A DNA stretch of 64,000 nucleotides, taken from positions 1 through 64,000 of the forward strand of contig NZ_MLBF01000015.1 in NCBI RefSeq assembly GCF_001936615.1, read 5' to 3'. Shown here piece by piece: positions 36,482 to 44,982 of the stretch; positions within the stretch are counted from its first letter, which is position 1, and each line of letters begins with the position of its first letter. A model generated the notes under the pieces. That model was not told the origin of the DNA, did no database searches, and saw only the letters and a list, made by a program, of their open reading frames with translations. This stretch comes from Desulfosporosinus metallidurans (GTDB lineage: Bacteria; Bacillota; Desulfitobacteriia; Desulfitobacteriales; Desulfitobacteriaceae). The position numbers were made by a program, and so were the translations under genes.

Positions 36482-37399
36482 TTGAATAATACACAGCTAT
36501 CATACACAGCAGGTGTACAAGATGAGAATACTTTTTTGCGTGACCTACTTGCCTCAAAACTTTTGTTGTCCAATTCTTTGGTTGTTCACCTTAAACACCA
36601 GAACAAAATACAGGTGAACGGGCAGTTGGTTCATACCAACTATCGCATCCAAGCGGGAGATTTTGTCACCATAGATATTGACCTCACCGAGGAGAGTACT
36701 ATCATTCCAGAGTCGATTCCTCTGGACATCGTTTACGAAGATGAGGACTTTGTGGCGGTGAACAAGCCTGCGGGTATGTCCACTCATCCATCCCACCTGG
36801 GGGGCACCGGCACCTTGGCTAATGCGGTAACTTATTACTGGCAAGGGTTGGGAAGGAACATCCTTTTCCGCCCGATTAACCGCCTTGATAAGGACACTTC
36901 CGGCTTGGTCCTCATAGGGAAAAGTCAGTTTGCCCACCAAGGCATCTTCAATCAGCTAAAGCAACACACAATTGACCGAAGGTATGTTGCTTTGGTAGAG
37001 AGATCGATGGCAAAAGATAATGGTTATATTGACCAACCAATCGCCCGGCTGGATGATAAAAAGCGCCAGCGAATTGTCCATCCAACGGGTCAGTCAGCAA
37101 CAACCCATTATCAGGTACTTGACAAGTATCCTGACCACACCCTCTTGTCACTAAAGTTAGAGACAGGTCGCACCCATCAGATAAGGGTTCATCTAAGTTT
37201 TATCGGTCACCCGGTATGCGGTGACCTCCTGTACGGATTTGCTTCCCCTTTAATAAACCGACAAGCTCTGCACGCCGACAGGATACGTTTCACCCACCCT
37301 CGTAGCGGCAAAGAAGTAATTTTAGATATCCCCTTAGCTGAAGACATTCAAACAGTCGTTAACTATCTCAACACGCCATTCAACAAGCCATCATTATGA
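36482..37399 (+). CDS. RluA-family pseudouridine synthase
   Basis: 305 residues starting at a TTG with GAGGGG four bases upstream. An S4-like RNA-binding N-terminus (about 15-70, KIQVNGQLVHTNYRIQAGD) precedes the catalytic domain. The RluA signature INRLDKDTSGLVLIGK is at 132-147, with the catalytic Asp at 136. ETGRTHQIRVHLSFIGHPVCGD is also typical. It isomerises uridine to pseudouridine in rRNA or tRNA; the exact target cannot be read from sequence. It stands alone, with gene debris on both sides, and is not flanked by lspA. Confidence 0.9.
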   Translation: MNNTQLSYTAGVQDENTFLRDLLASKLLLSNSLVVHLKHQNKIQVNGQLVHTNYRIQAGDFVTIDIDLTEESTIIPESIPLDIVYEDEDFVAVNKPAGMSTHPSHLGGTGTLANAVTYYWQGLGRNILFRPINRLDKDTSGLVLIGKSQFAHQGIFNQLKQHTIDRRYVALVERSMAKDNGYIDQPIARLDDKKRQRIVHPTGQSATTHYQVLDKYPDHTLLSLKLETGRTHQIRVHLSFIGHPVCGDLLYGFASPLINRQALHADRIRFTHPRSGKEVILDIPLAEDIQTVVNYLNTPFNKPSL

Positions 37400-37444
37400 C
37401 ATAAAGTAAAAATCAGACCCTAAAATTACCAGCATATAATAAAG

Positions 37445-37796
37445 CGCAAAAGAGCAATATATGACTTTACTGCAGTCTATTTCCGATTGTTTTGAGGTTT
37501 GAACTTATCGTAAAAGGTCGAGCTAAGATTTTGCTGGGTGTTGAGTTTTCTTACTCAACCATATGTCGGTAGATGTATGCATGTGTATGAGAGTCGGTTA
37601 TATACAGCCGAAAGGTTGTATGTAGCTGTGTAGATATCTTGCAAGGTCGAACGAATCATTATTATAGGTAGCGATTTGCTTGATTACGGTCGAAAGATCA
37701 TAATTAGGTGATAAGTGATCTATATTGGTGTTAGGTAGATCATTACGTGCTCTTATATATACCCGCAAAAGTTACTAGAGAGTGACTTTTTTATTT
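37445..37796 (+). ncRNA. Candidate structured non-coding RNA
   Basis: No credible coding frame exists here, but the plus strand folds into a row of hairpins. These are GTTGAGT/ACTCAAC (37540-37559); a 13-bp stem closed by a GAAA tetraloop (37597-37609 with 37614-37626, loop 37610-37613); a long-loop stem (37641-37649 with 37672-37679); a second GAAA-capped stem with one mismatch (37683-37691 with 37696-37704); and a 9-bp stem (37714-37722 with 37736-37744). Last comes a rho-independent terminator (37767-37776/37781-37790 then TTTTTTATTT). A TATAAT at 37435-37440 could be the -10. GNRA loops and the terminator fix the strand as plus. Length about 350 nt. The start is a guess and I do not recognise the family. 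A long structured 3' tail of the rluA-family mRNA is the alternative. Confidence 0.6.
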
Positions 37797-37901
37797 GACA
37801 TAATTAGTTCAGACATGTCTACTCTACGCTAACTGCCAAGACGAGTCCAGCAAGGAAAAGGAAACTTTCCTATGTATCGAAAAAAGCAAGGTTTAAGGTT
37901 A

Positions 37902-38266
37902 TTAATACCTCGCGTAGTACCGGTTGGAGTAATAGAGTAACACTATTCCCCTCTTATCAAACAATTTTGGGTGGTATTTTTTGCTCGTACCCAAAAAATA
38001 CCTCGAAAAGGGTAACAAGCTTAAAAACTGCATCAACTTCACGGTTAACACGATAGTGAGAAAAAAGATTATTAAACCTGACACCAAGAAACTTTTTATA
38101 GGATATATCTTGTTTAATTTCATCGCCACTGCTTGAAGCACAATAACATTAACAAGCTCAGGATAAGCGATTCAGCAAAGCTTGCTCCTTCCCGCCAGGC
38201 ATATGCGCCAAAAATATGCTGGGCGACAACGAATACAAAGCCAATCACTCTTAGGACGTCTAATTC
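37902..38266 (-). pseudogene. Relic of an acyltransferase-3 family membrane protein
   Basis: From 38266 the minus strand encodes ELDVLRVIGFVFVVAQHIFG and AYAWREGASFAESLILSLL, the N-terminal pattern of O-acyltransferase (Acyltransferase_3) proteins, and stops at 38120. In another frame (38141-37902) a 79-codon stretch with LIIFFLTIVLTVKLMQFLSLLPFSRYF resembles the C-terminal membrane helices of the same family. The large middle of the protein is gone and there is no start codon with a ribosome-binding site, so this is decayed sequence. Confidence 0.5.
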
Positions 38267-38545
38267 TTAATATGTTCTTTGTGCATAAATTAACCGCTTT
38301 CTAATAAAAAATTGAGCCTGCAGAGAGACTCTTTCCTTATATACACTTCTTTGTTAACATTGTCCACTTTCCGGCTGATTTTGTTTTTTTCGTCCAATTA
38401 ATAATCATAATTGAAATCTTGTTATATCGTCAAAACCTATTTTCGCAAACTGATCAGCTGCGTATTACGGCAACAGCCGTGACACTCGAGTTGATTTATT
38501 CAATCTGGCATCTGATTGTTCAATGTCTGTTCGTCTAACAAATTG
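38267..38545. other. Gene-free stretch upstream of tlp
   Basis: AT-rich sequence without a supported reading frame or strong repeat. I see nothing in it that I can name. Confidence 0.5.
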
Positions 38546-38575
38546 ACATAAATTACACCAATTCGGGTCATCATA
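38546..38575 (+). promoter_or_regulatory. Possible sigma-G (forespore) promoter of tlp
   Basis: ACATA (38546-38550), an 18-base spacer and CATCATA (38569-38575) fit the sigma-G pattern gHATR-N18-CATnnTA. It lies about 35 bases upstream of the tlp start, and small acid-soluble spore protein genes are known sigma-G targets. Confidence 0.45.
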
Positions 38576-38609
38576 AATGAGTATCAATGATTTTATAGGA
38601 GGGATTCCA

Positions 38610-38825
38610 TTGACTAAACCTGATAATAGGGCGGATAATGAGGCGCACCTGCAAGATCATATCGACCACACTTTTGCTAATTTACGGGAAGCAGAAGATT
38701 ACTTGGATGAGCATGCAGATGAGATTACAGCAGATGAGAAGCATGACATTGAAGCTAAAAATGAACGGCGCAAAGAAAGCATTGATGGTTTCATAGCGGA
38801 AAAAAGAGACGAAGCCCGACGGTAA
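38610..38825 (+). CDS. tlp: Tlp-type small acid-soluble spore protein
   Basis: 71 residues from the TTG at 38610, which sits six bases after GGAGGG; a longer frame to 38577 contains that site and is rejected. The N-terminus TKPDNRADNEAHLQDHI and the C-terminal AKNERRKESIDGFIAEKRDEA match the Tlp family (thioredoxin-like protein in name only). Tlp is made in the forespore and stored in spores. Its presence marks the organism as an endospore former. A sigma-G-like promoter precedes it and a hairpin terminator follows. Confidence 0.9.
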   Translation: MTKPDNRADNEAHLQDHIDHTFANLREAEDYLDEHADEITADEKHDIEAKNERRKESIDGFIAEKRDEARR

Positions 38826-38851
38826 GAGTATCAGCCTATCTGTTAAGTAAA

Positions 38852-38886
38852 GGCACAGCTTGCAAGAGCTGTGTTCTTTATTTTTC
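38852..38886 (+). terminator. Rho-independent terminator of tlp
   Basis: CACAGCT (38854-38860) pairs with AGCTGTG (38867-38873), followed by TTCTTTATTTTT. It begins 28 bases after the tlp stop codon. Confidence 0.85.
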
Positions 38887-38910
38887 CCTTCTTCCGAGTA
38901 ATTTGCTTCC

Positions 38911-39009
38911 TTATAAATCAAGCCCACCCAGAAATTCACTTAAATTCCCCAGTTCCTCTTTGGTAAGCGTAACACCCTTCCCCATTTTCGAATGATCTGG
39001 CGAATTATA
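38911..39009 (-). pseudogene. Second YdbC/PC4-like C-terminal fragment
   Basis: The minus strand reads YNSPDHSKMGKGVTLTKEEL, then GNLSEFLGGLDL and a stop at 38911. This is the C-terminal end of a YdbC/PC4-type protein, more complete than the scrap at 36.3 kb. Upstream in the same frame is a stop codon, and the sequence switches abruptly to group II intron-like sequence at about 39010. The gene was probably cut by the intron or by a deletion reaching into it. Confidence 0.6.
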
Positions 39010-39445
39010 ACTGCTTTACCTGCCAGACGTAAGTTTCTCTATCATAGCCCTAAAGTTACACTTTCATACAGGCTATTTTACTCGTCCTCATCTACCAACT
39101 CATATTTGTACTGGCATTTTTGTCAGTCCGAAAACTCCCCCGTACATTCGGAATCTTTGTCAGTAGATTTTACCTACATTCTTACCATGGGTATTTTTTA
39201 GACTTCCGCACTATAGACTACACCATCCACCTCTGGATAGGTTTCCCAAGGATTTTTCCTTAGGGTAGTTCTCACGCGACTTCACCGAGCTTTAGACGTT
39301 TCGATGCTTATTCATATACACGCCTATCGGAGTATTAAAGAAAGCCTTTCAAGGCGTTGCCCCATCATTCGACTTTTAAAGATGTTAGTTCTCTCGATAT
39401 TGCTACCGATGCCTAGGCTTTTATCGACTTAGGAACGTGTCGCAC
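39010..39445 (-). mobile_element. 5' part of a degenerate group II intron
   Basis: On the minus strand the segment opens at 39445 with GTGCGACACGTTCC, matching the GUGYG start of bacterial group II introns. Domain-I-like sequence follows (GAAGTCGCGTGAGAACTACC, AATCCTTGGGAAACC, TATAGTGCGGAAGTC). It ends near 39010, where it joins the YdbC fragment. No intron-encoded reverse transcriptase and no domain V are present, so it is a non-mobile fragment. The identification is by motif and overall look, not by a covariance model. Confidence 0.5.
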
Positions 39446-39508
39446 AACACGTTTCGTGAGACAGCCATCCCGGCGGGATATGGGGTAAGGTAGAATATAG
39501 AAACGGGG
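39445..39508. repeat. Degenerate ~60-bp repeat, copy 1
   Basis: Shares GTTTC..GAGAC.GCCA.CCCGGCGGG.TAT plus a distal GTAGAAT with a segment at 40737-40792. The two copies lie in the same orientation, each just past the stop codon of a minus-strand gene. Here the group II intron fragment starts immediately beside it, so it may be the intron's 5' exon (insertion site). Confidence 0.5.
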
Positions 39509-39527
39509 AGGATGAGATGTGAAGACG

Positions 39528-40017
39528 CTATCTATCATGCACCCCAATGTTTTTCTCTAGAACCATGAACTTTTTAGATAAGTGTGGTTTTATTTCTCCG
39601 GTCTCAGCAAAACCCATCTTTTTCCAAAATTTCAGACCTTTTTCATTTCCTAATCGAACCTTATTAAATTGTTGACTAATTACCCACTTTTCCAAGAGGT
39701 GGTTTGCTTTGTTTCCGATACCTTGCCCACGGCTGGAAGGATCAATCAGCATTAAGGCTAAACTTAAGGTTCTTGGACCGGCGTAACTCTTTATTAAATC
39801 AAAGACGCCGACCAATTGTTTTTGATCATTAAATATGCCTAATATTATTAATTTAGCCTTATCTTCAATTCCAACAGGCCTATATTTAATAAATCTCGAG
39901 CAGCGCTCGGTTTTACCGCTTCCTCATCTTGGAAAATAAGATAATCAGAACATTTTTCCAGCAATACCTGAAGTGGGAGCAAATCATCTTTTGTAAGAAC
40001 TTCTAATGTTACTTCCA
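39528..40017 (-). pseudogene. Frameshifted GNAT acetyltransferase
   Basis: A good start (ATG at 40017 after AGAGGG) begins METLEVLTKDDLLPLQ-like sequence (read MEVTLEVLTKDDLLPL) that stops early. The reading continues in another frame from about 39895 as RFIKYRPVGIEDKAKLIIL and LVGVFDLIKSYAGP. It then shows the acetyl-CoA-binding motif DPSSRGQGIGNKANHLLEKW and FWKKMGFAETG. One base gained or lost near 39890-39905 explains the break. The intact product would be a GNAT N-acetyltransferase of about 163 residues. Confidence 0.75.
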
Positions 40018-40118
40018 TTTCTAATCCCTCTTTTGCTTCATGTCTGGGATGCTATACACATCCCCACACACCTGGGTATGTCTTGCAGCGTGGCTTCATC
40101 GTTATTTACGTAACATCG

Positions 40119-40640
40119 TTAACCCCAATCACTCCTGAGCATTGAATAATGCAATTGGTCGTACCTTCTCTCCCTAATCCAGTAGTGTTCGCGCAGTCGA
40201 CCATCAAGAGTAAATCTATTTCTTTCCAAAAGTCTAATTGAAGGCTCATTATTAGAAGAAGTGGTAGCATAAACCTTGTTTAAATCATGATCTTGTTCAA
40301 ATACCCTCTCCAATAATAATCTCATCATATTCTGACCTATTCCCTGGCTCCGCAATTCAGCCGGTATGTAATACCCAAATTCGGCACTGCTATTTCTTAG
40401 ATTAAAATCAAACAGGGTGATTCGTCCCAATGGCTTACTAATATCTTGTTCCGCTGCTATTACATAAACTTGAAGAATTCCCTGAGCAATCTCTTTCTTT
40501 AGGTTTTCCGCAAATTCGTGCTTCATCGCCAACTTGCCAACAGGACGACATGTGTACAAATCCCAGTTTGGCTCATTCATCTTCCATCCATAAAGAACAT
40601 TCATATGGTCACTGGATAATGGACAAAGCAAATACGCCAT
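40119..40640 (-). CDS. GNAT-family N-acetyltransferase (RimJ/RimL-like)
   Basis: 173 residues from the ATG at 40640, which has GGGAGG five bases upstream; a reading 11 codons longer lacks a ribosome-binding site. The acetyl-CoA-binding motif A is FGYYIPAELRSQGIGQNMMRLLLE and motif B is KVYATTSSNNEPSIRLLERNRF (each read in part). Such proteins acetylate the alpha-amine of a ribosomal protein, an antibiotic or another small amine; the substrate is unknown. It lies 100 bases upstream of the frameshifted GNAT gene; the two are not obviously recent duplicates. Confidence 0.8.
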   Translation of the reverse strand: MAYLLCPLSSDHMNVLYGWKMNEPNWDLYTCRPVGKLAMKHEFAENLKKEIAQGILQVYVIAAEQDISKPLGRITLFDFNLRNSSAEFGYYIPAELRSQGIGQNMMRLLLERVFEQDHDLNKVYATTSSNNEPSIRLLERNRFTLDGRLREHYWIRERRYDQLHYSMLRSDWG

Positions 40641-40736
40641 AGCAACCTCCCTTGTTAACTTCATATATGCCAATAATTTAATAGTTATGGGCTTTAATCG
40701 TCCATGGCGGGATACAAGTCACCCACCATATACAAA

Positions 40737-40792
40737 CGCACTAGTTTCCCGAGACGGCCACCCCGGCGGGTTATCGCGAGTGTAGAATTTTA
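40737..40792. repeat. Degenerate ~60-bp repeat, copy 2
   Basis: Matches the copy at 39445-39508 (GTTTC..GAGAC.GCCA.CCCGGCGGG.TAT and GTAGAAT). It lies downstream of the truncated ybaK gene on the minus strand and is not interrupted by intron sequence. A related CCCGCCATGG-type motif occurs just beyond it near 40705-40720. Confidence 0.45.
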
Positions 40793-40808
40793 CTTTGCTA
40801 ACGATGGC

Positions 40809-41138
40809 TTAATCAAGAGTTGCAACAACTCTGTTTACTTTTTCCAGCGCATTTGGGTTAATTTTCAATGTACAAGTTTCTTCTCCTGAGCCGCCATATA
40901 TAGAAGTGTATTGAAACAACCGTTTGTCGACAACACACGGCAAATTATGTCCCACCATAGAGACACTTCCTATGGTGCAACCAGTTACTTTTTCAACATC
41001 TCTTGCCTCGGCTAACTTTACTTTGTTGCATCCTAAAATACTTGCAACTTCATCGAGATCTACATGACCCCGGTCACCGGACACTATTAACGCGAAGAAA
41101 CCCTTGTCTGTCTTCAGAATTAGTGTCGGAGCAGTTTG
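40809..41138 (-). pseudogene. N-terminally truncated YbaK/EbsC-type aminoacyl-tRNA deacylase
   Basis: The minus strand encodes QTAPTLILKTDKGFFALIV, DLDEVASILGCNKVKLAEA and TGCTIGSVSMVGHNLPCVVD, the YbaK domain that hydrolyses mischarged Cys-tRNA(Pro) or similar. The usual N-terminal ~50 residues are missing. Upstream sequence, in the same direction, is the N-terminal part of a tyrosine recombinase that ends about 13 bases before. An open frame runs through the joint (to 41252) but in a frame unrelated to either protein, so a functional product is unlikely. Confidence 0.65.
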
Positions 41139-41151
41139 TAAGCGTAGCACT

Positions 41152-41352
41152 ATGTTCTGACGGTCGTAGCTCTGCCCAATGCATGCCGATGTCTCTCGTA
41201 AGTGTGGTTTCATTGGGATAGTTTTCAATACAGAATCTGTCGAAATTAGCAAGGATGTTCTGATTATCTATATACAAAAACCCTAATGCCTGCTTTTCTT
41301 TGATTAGCCCTTCAATTTGAATTTTGAAGTTCCCTGTGAAAGTACGTTTCAT
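41152..41352 (-). pseudogene. Truncated tyrosine recombinase (N-terminal SAM-like domain)
   Basis: 67 codons encode FKIQIEGLIKEKQALGFLYI, FDRFCIENYPNETTLTRDIG and MHWAELRPSEH, the core-binding domain of Tn554/RIT-type integrases. The catalytic domain is lost at the junction with ybaK. Its ATG overlaps the stop codon of the upstream recombinase (41349-41352), the arrangement seen in recombinase-in-trio elements. Confidence 0.65.
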
Positions 41353-42297
41353 CGCATCAATTCCTCCCTTGTCACTTCGATTCCATCGAGACTCAAAGAA
41401 CAGTTTTTGAGTTTCTCAAGATTCGTTGAGAGATAGGGTCTGGAGGAATTCATATGTGAATGACCAAGTACTTCTTTGATTGTGTCCAAAGGGACTTCGT
41501 TCTCTAGCATCCACGTACCAAGACTACGCCGGAAACTGTGAAAACCTTTCTTTTCACCTGGTTTATGGGAAACACCGATTGCATCCATGTACTTGCATAT
41601 TATAGAATTCAAAGACGAATTACACAGTTTCTTGTGTGGTGGGCGGGTACGAAGAAATATGTAGGGTGAATCGGCGACTGGTCTACCGTGTAGAACGTAG
41701 TCGTAGATGGCATTGCCTACATTGGGTTCTAACGGAAGAATTAAAGGCCGATTCGTTTTACGCTGGATAATATGGATCTCATCATTCTTCCAGTCTATGT
41801 TAATAAACTGCAGCTTCACGATATCTCCAGAGCGTAGACCAGTTTTCATTGCCAAGAGCAAAATGGCATTGAGTGATAATTACTTTATAGACTCCCAAAG
41901 TACTGTCTGCATGACATCCAGCCCTTTTCTTCGATCTTACATAAGTATCTAATATTTCCGTGAAATAGCTATTCAGGTCACCAACTTTCCACTTGGGTAG
42001 TTCTCTCGACTCAAGTGTACCAGTCTTATAAACTTCCTCCATCATAGATGCGACTTTCCGAAGATAACTGAAACCCTGATAGTAGAGCTCACCGTCTTCG
42101 TATTTCTGGCGTGCCTGAAGAACACAGCATTCCAAGGTTTCAAGTGAAACTATTTCTGGGTTACAAGTCTCAAAATACGAACGGATTGGTCGAAATCCAA
42201 TCCTTTCATAGTATTCCAAAGTTGCAGTGCTTAAACCGAATGTAACCAATGCCGCCTTAATCTGTTCGAAGAGAACCAAGGGTTCCAATTTCTGCAT
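41349..42297 (-). pseudogene. Frameshifted tyrosine recombinase/integrase
   Basis: The N-terminal half (42297 to about 41885) holds the SAM-like domain (GLSTATLEYYERIGFRPIR, YQGFSYLRKVASMMEEVY). The catalytic half (to 41349) is in another frame: ILLLAMKTGLRSGDIVKLQF, GFHSFRRSLGTWMLE and LGHSHMNSSRPYLS, with Arg, HxxR, His and Tyr all present. The frames switch near 41880, where the sequence joining the domains is also short, so some sequence is probably deleted. It is the upstream member of a pair with overlapping stop and start codons. Confidence 0.7.
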
Positions 42298-42539
42298 AGT
42301 GAATCGCTTAAAGTCAGGGGGTGTATATTTCCCCTGCTATTATAACTAAGTACCCAAGCGACAGTTGTCTCAATCATTTTGAATGTAACACGCACAATCG
42401 ATTAAAAATTTCCAAATATAAGAAGAATTGATAAAATATTATCCCGAATTTCTAACGATAACATAAGAGGAAAATCCAGTAAAATAGGTCATTCTGCCGT
42501 CAGGTTTCAAAAACTTCGGGATAATAAATCCTTCGGGAT

Positions 42540-42575
42540 AAAGGACCTTATCTCGAATTCCAGATAAGGTCCTTT
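42540..42575. terminator. Perfect-stem terminator
   Basis: AAAGGACCTTATCT (42540-42553) and AGATAAGGTCCTTT (42562-42575), 14 bp with an 8-base loop. T runs are available in both directions. It follows the stop of the serine recombinase remnant (42630) on the minus strand. Confidence 0.75.
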
Positions 42576-42629
42576 AATATTGTTCTACAATTTACTCCAA
42601 AACTCCGGAACCCTTGCTACAAGCGACTT

Positions 42630-43559
42630 CTAGCTGTGCTTCTTTACAAGACTTACCACGGTCTCAACGTGCGTGGAGTGCTGTTGACTGCTATATTCAA
42701 CATCCGCTTCCTGCCCACTTTCAAGGATGAAAAGGAAATGGCTCGGTGATTTTATTATAACCTTATCGATCAAAGCCACAAACAAGTCATCATCGAATTC
42801 AGTTAATGGCTCATCCCCGTTGTTGATAATCTTGCCAATGGCATCAAGCTTGTCCCTATATTTTACATCATCCAAATGTTCCATCTCTATTGTAGTTTTC
42901 TCTTGGCTCACTGATTCAAGCTCTTCTGTAATCTTTGCGTATTCCTTATTGTAAAACTTATCATCAATTTGCTTTCGAAGTCTCAGTTGCACCAGTTCAC
43001 TCAAGTCCTGTTCTAATAGCCCTATTCTTTCAGTCAGCTTCTTGATATCAACTACCTTAGATTCCTTGGTCATAACCTTGTTAACATTTTCTAAAAACAT
43101 CTTAAAGAAAAAGCCTTTATCCTTGACCATATCATTGTACAGTCGGATAAAGGCTTCTTTTAAATCAGTATCATTTACAGCTTTGGTCGGGCAATTCTCA
43201 ACCCCTTTTACGTAACTATTGCATTGCCATACTATCTTTTCGGATTTCAAGCCAGAGTTCCAATGCTTTCGCTTTAACGTATTTCCGCATTTCTCACAGT
43301 AAAGCTTACCGCTGAACCCATATTTATTGGCATATTTGCGCCTATCTGGATTTTTGCCTCTTGTAATTTCAAATCGTCTCTGGCGTTCTAGTTGAACCAA
43401 ATCAAACATTTCTTTGCTAATAATTGCTTCGTGATTATCCTCAATCCTATACATTGGCTCTAAGTTCTTATTGTCAACGCGTTTCTTCGTGAGGTAATCA
43501 ACCGTGACCGTCTTTTGAAGCAATAACTCTCCATAATATTTCTCGTTAGCCTGTGTCAA
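42630..43559 (-). pseudogene. C-terminal remnant of a large serine recombinase
   Basis: 309 codons covering the recombinase domain end (YYGELLLQKTVTVDYLTKKR), the zinc ribbon (LYCEKCGNTLKRKHW with a later WQCNSY and NCPT) and the coiled-coil C-terminal region. The N-terminal catalytic resolvase domain with its serine (about 200 residues) is missing, and nothing like it precedes the frame. The remnant is probably inactive. It is not one of the three intact recombinases at 48-53 kb. Confidence 0.75.
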
Positions 43560-43893
43560 GTCTTACATAAAAAAATAGATGACCTTCCCATGGAATCTTT
43601 TTGTGCCACAGGAGAGTCAGATAGAACGAATATCTTCTCTGGAAAGCTTCATGTTGATTCAATCGCAGAATATCTATAGTGGATAAAAGGGAAGCTGGAA
43701 TCAGAATGGTTTTCTATTATATTGTAAACTCGATGGTCTCTTAAACCATTTTCTAAATGGAAGTTTAGCGAACTTGGTAATCATGAAAATGTATTAGACT
43801 TGGATCAACACTCCTAACCACATTCATATTTTCCAAATGTAGAGACTATAATAGCTGACGTACGCCCCCTACAAACCATCTATTAACACGAAG
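43560..43893. other. Gene-free stretch between recombinase remnant and nuclease gene
   Basis: Mixed AT-rich sequence. Short plus-strand frames (for example starting MESFCATGESDRTN near 43590) match nothing I know and are broken by stops. Probably decayed coding sequence of an unknown gene. Confidence 0.4.
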
Positions 43894-44733
43894 TCATACT
43901 CCCAACTTTATATATTCTTCATAGGTTATAGTGCTTTGATAGTTAACTTCACTGCCATAAACTAGGTCTTCTAGATTAATTCTATTAATCCATTCCGATA
44001 TAATTTTAGCATCTCTATTAAATCTAAACACATGTTCAAGATCAGATGGGTAACACGGAACGGGAAACGTGTCAAACGTCTTCTCGTTAAGATTAACAAT
44101 ATAGTTTGAACCTTTATAGTAGTTAAGTCCAAAATAGTCCTCATCTTGGCTTCTCCTTGGAATCTTCCCTACAATAAGTTCGTAATGTGTATCAGGACTA
44201 TCTCCAACTCCGATTTCAATAGCAATTAGTTTTCCTATTGTATTCCCGAAGTTCTTAACATCTATGAAAAAGTCTTTATAATATTTGTAACATATGTCTA
44301 GGTTATTATCCTCGGCCAAATCCAATTCGATATCATCCCAGAAAACCACGTTAACTATAAAGAGTCCTTGGTTAAGATGATCTACAGTTTTTTGTCTAAC
44401 AAATTCCTGCAATCGTTGGTCTCTTGGTGCTGTTGTGGCAAAGATATATTCGCTTAATCTAGGATTAAAGGTCATTGCCTTTCGGATTTCCTCTTCCACC
44501 TCTGTTTCTGTCAACCTATCCCCCATAGACTTGACCTTGCATTGAATTCCCACCCAATTCATGCTACCGTCTCTTCTTCCAAAAATGTCAACTCCATGTT
44601 GCTCTTGCCCACGACGTCCATTTCTCTGTATGTGCTGGTCATTGATTTTTCTTTTCCATATATCCAAACAAAGATTCTCAAATCTTTCGCTTTCTCTAAG
44701 AGGAAAAACTTTTACATCCTGTAAAGTAGACAT
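43894..44733 (-). CDS. PD-(D/E)XK (Mrr/Cap4-like) restriction-fold nuclease
   Basis: 279 residues from the ATG at 44733, five bases after AAGGAGG. The N-terminal domain shows the PD-(D/E)XK pattern: Glu19 in RFENLCLDIW, Asp49 in GQEQHGVDIFG, and Gln64-x-Lys66 in WVGIQCKV. GVDIFG followed by WVGIQCK is the usual look of Mrr-type and Cap4-type nuclease domains in defence proteins. The C-terminal ~130 residues (from about VKNFGNTIGKLIAIEIG) resemble no domain I can name and could be a sensor. No methylase or cyclic-nucleotide synthase is adjacent. Defence is inferred from the fold and from the neighbours. Confidence 0.65.
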   Translation of the reverse strand: MSTLQDVKVFPLRESERFENLCLDIWKRKINDQHIQRNGRRGQEQHGVDIFGRRDGSMNWVGIQCKVKSMGDRLTETEVEEEIRKAMTFNPRLSEYIFATTAPRDQRLQEFVRQKTVDHLNQGLFIVNVVFWDDIELDLAEDNNLDICYKYYKDFFIDVKNFGNTIGKLIAIEIGVGDSPDTHYELIVGKIPRRSQDEDYFGLNYYKGSNYIVNLNEKTFDTFPVPCYPSDLEHVFRFNRDAKIISEWINRINLEDLVYGSEVNYQSTITYEEYIKLGV

Positions 44734-44982
44734 ATTTTCCTCCTTCACGTGTCATTTTACGTACTGTACATTCCCGATCATCCAGACTACCTGATTAGCT
44801 ATTTCTTCTGGAGACATTTAGCAACTACGATACGCATAATGGTTGACGAGCTGAGCTTACGCGCAGGCAGTTCATTTTCCAAAATACATCCAGTGCGTTA
44901 TAGAAGTTTACAAAATCCTGATTCTTTATTTGTAGCGTAGCTTCCAGCAGTGTAAAATTTAACCATTATGTAGGTGTAATAC

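Noticed and set aside
36223..36573. 116-codon minus-strand frame at the start of the rluA-family gene
   Set aside because: Only about 20 residues match YdbC; the rest is antisense to rluA or unrelated, so it is a relic and not a gene.
41074..41352. 92-codon frame taken as an intact integrase
   Set aside because: Homology stops at residue 67; the last 25 codons are ybaK sequence in another frame, so the product is truncated.
44749..44940. 63-codon plus-strand frame between the nuclease and the 206-residue gene
   Set aside because: No ribosome-binding site, no known motif, and it begins inside the leader of the nuclease gene on the other strand.
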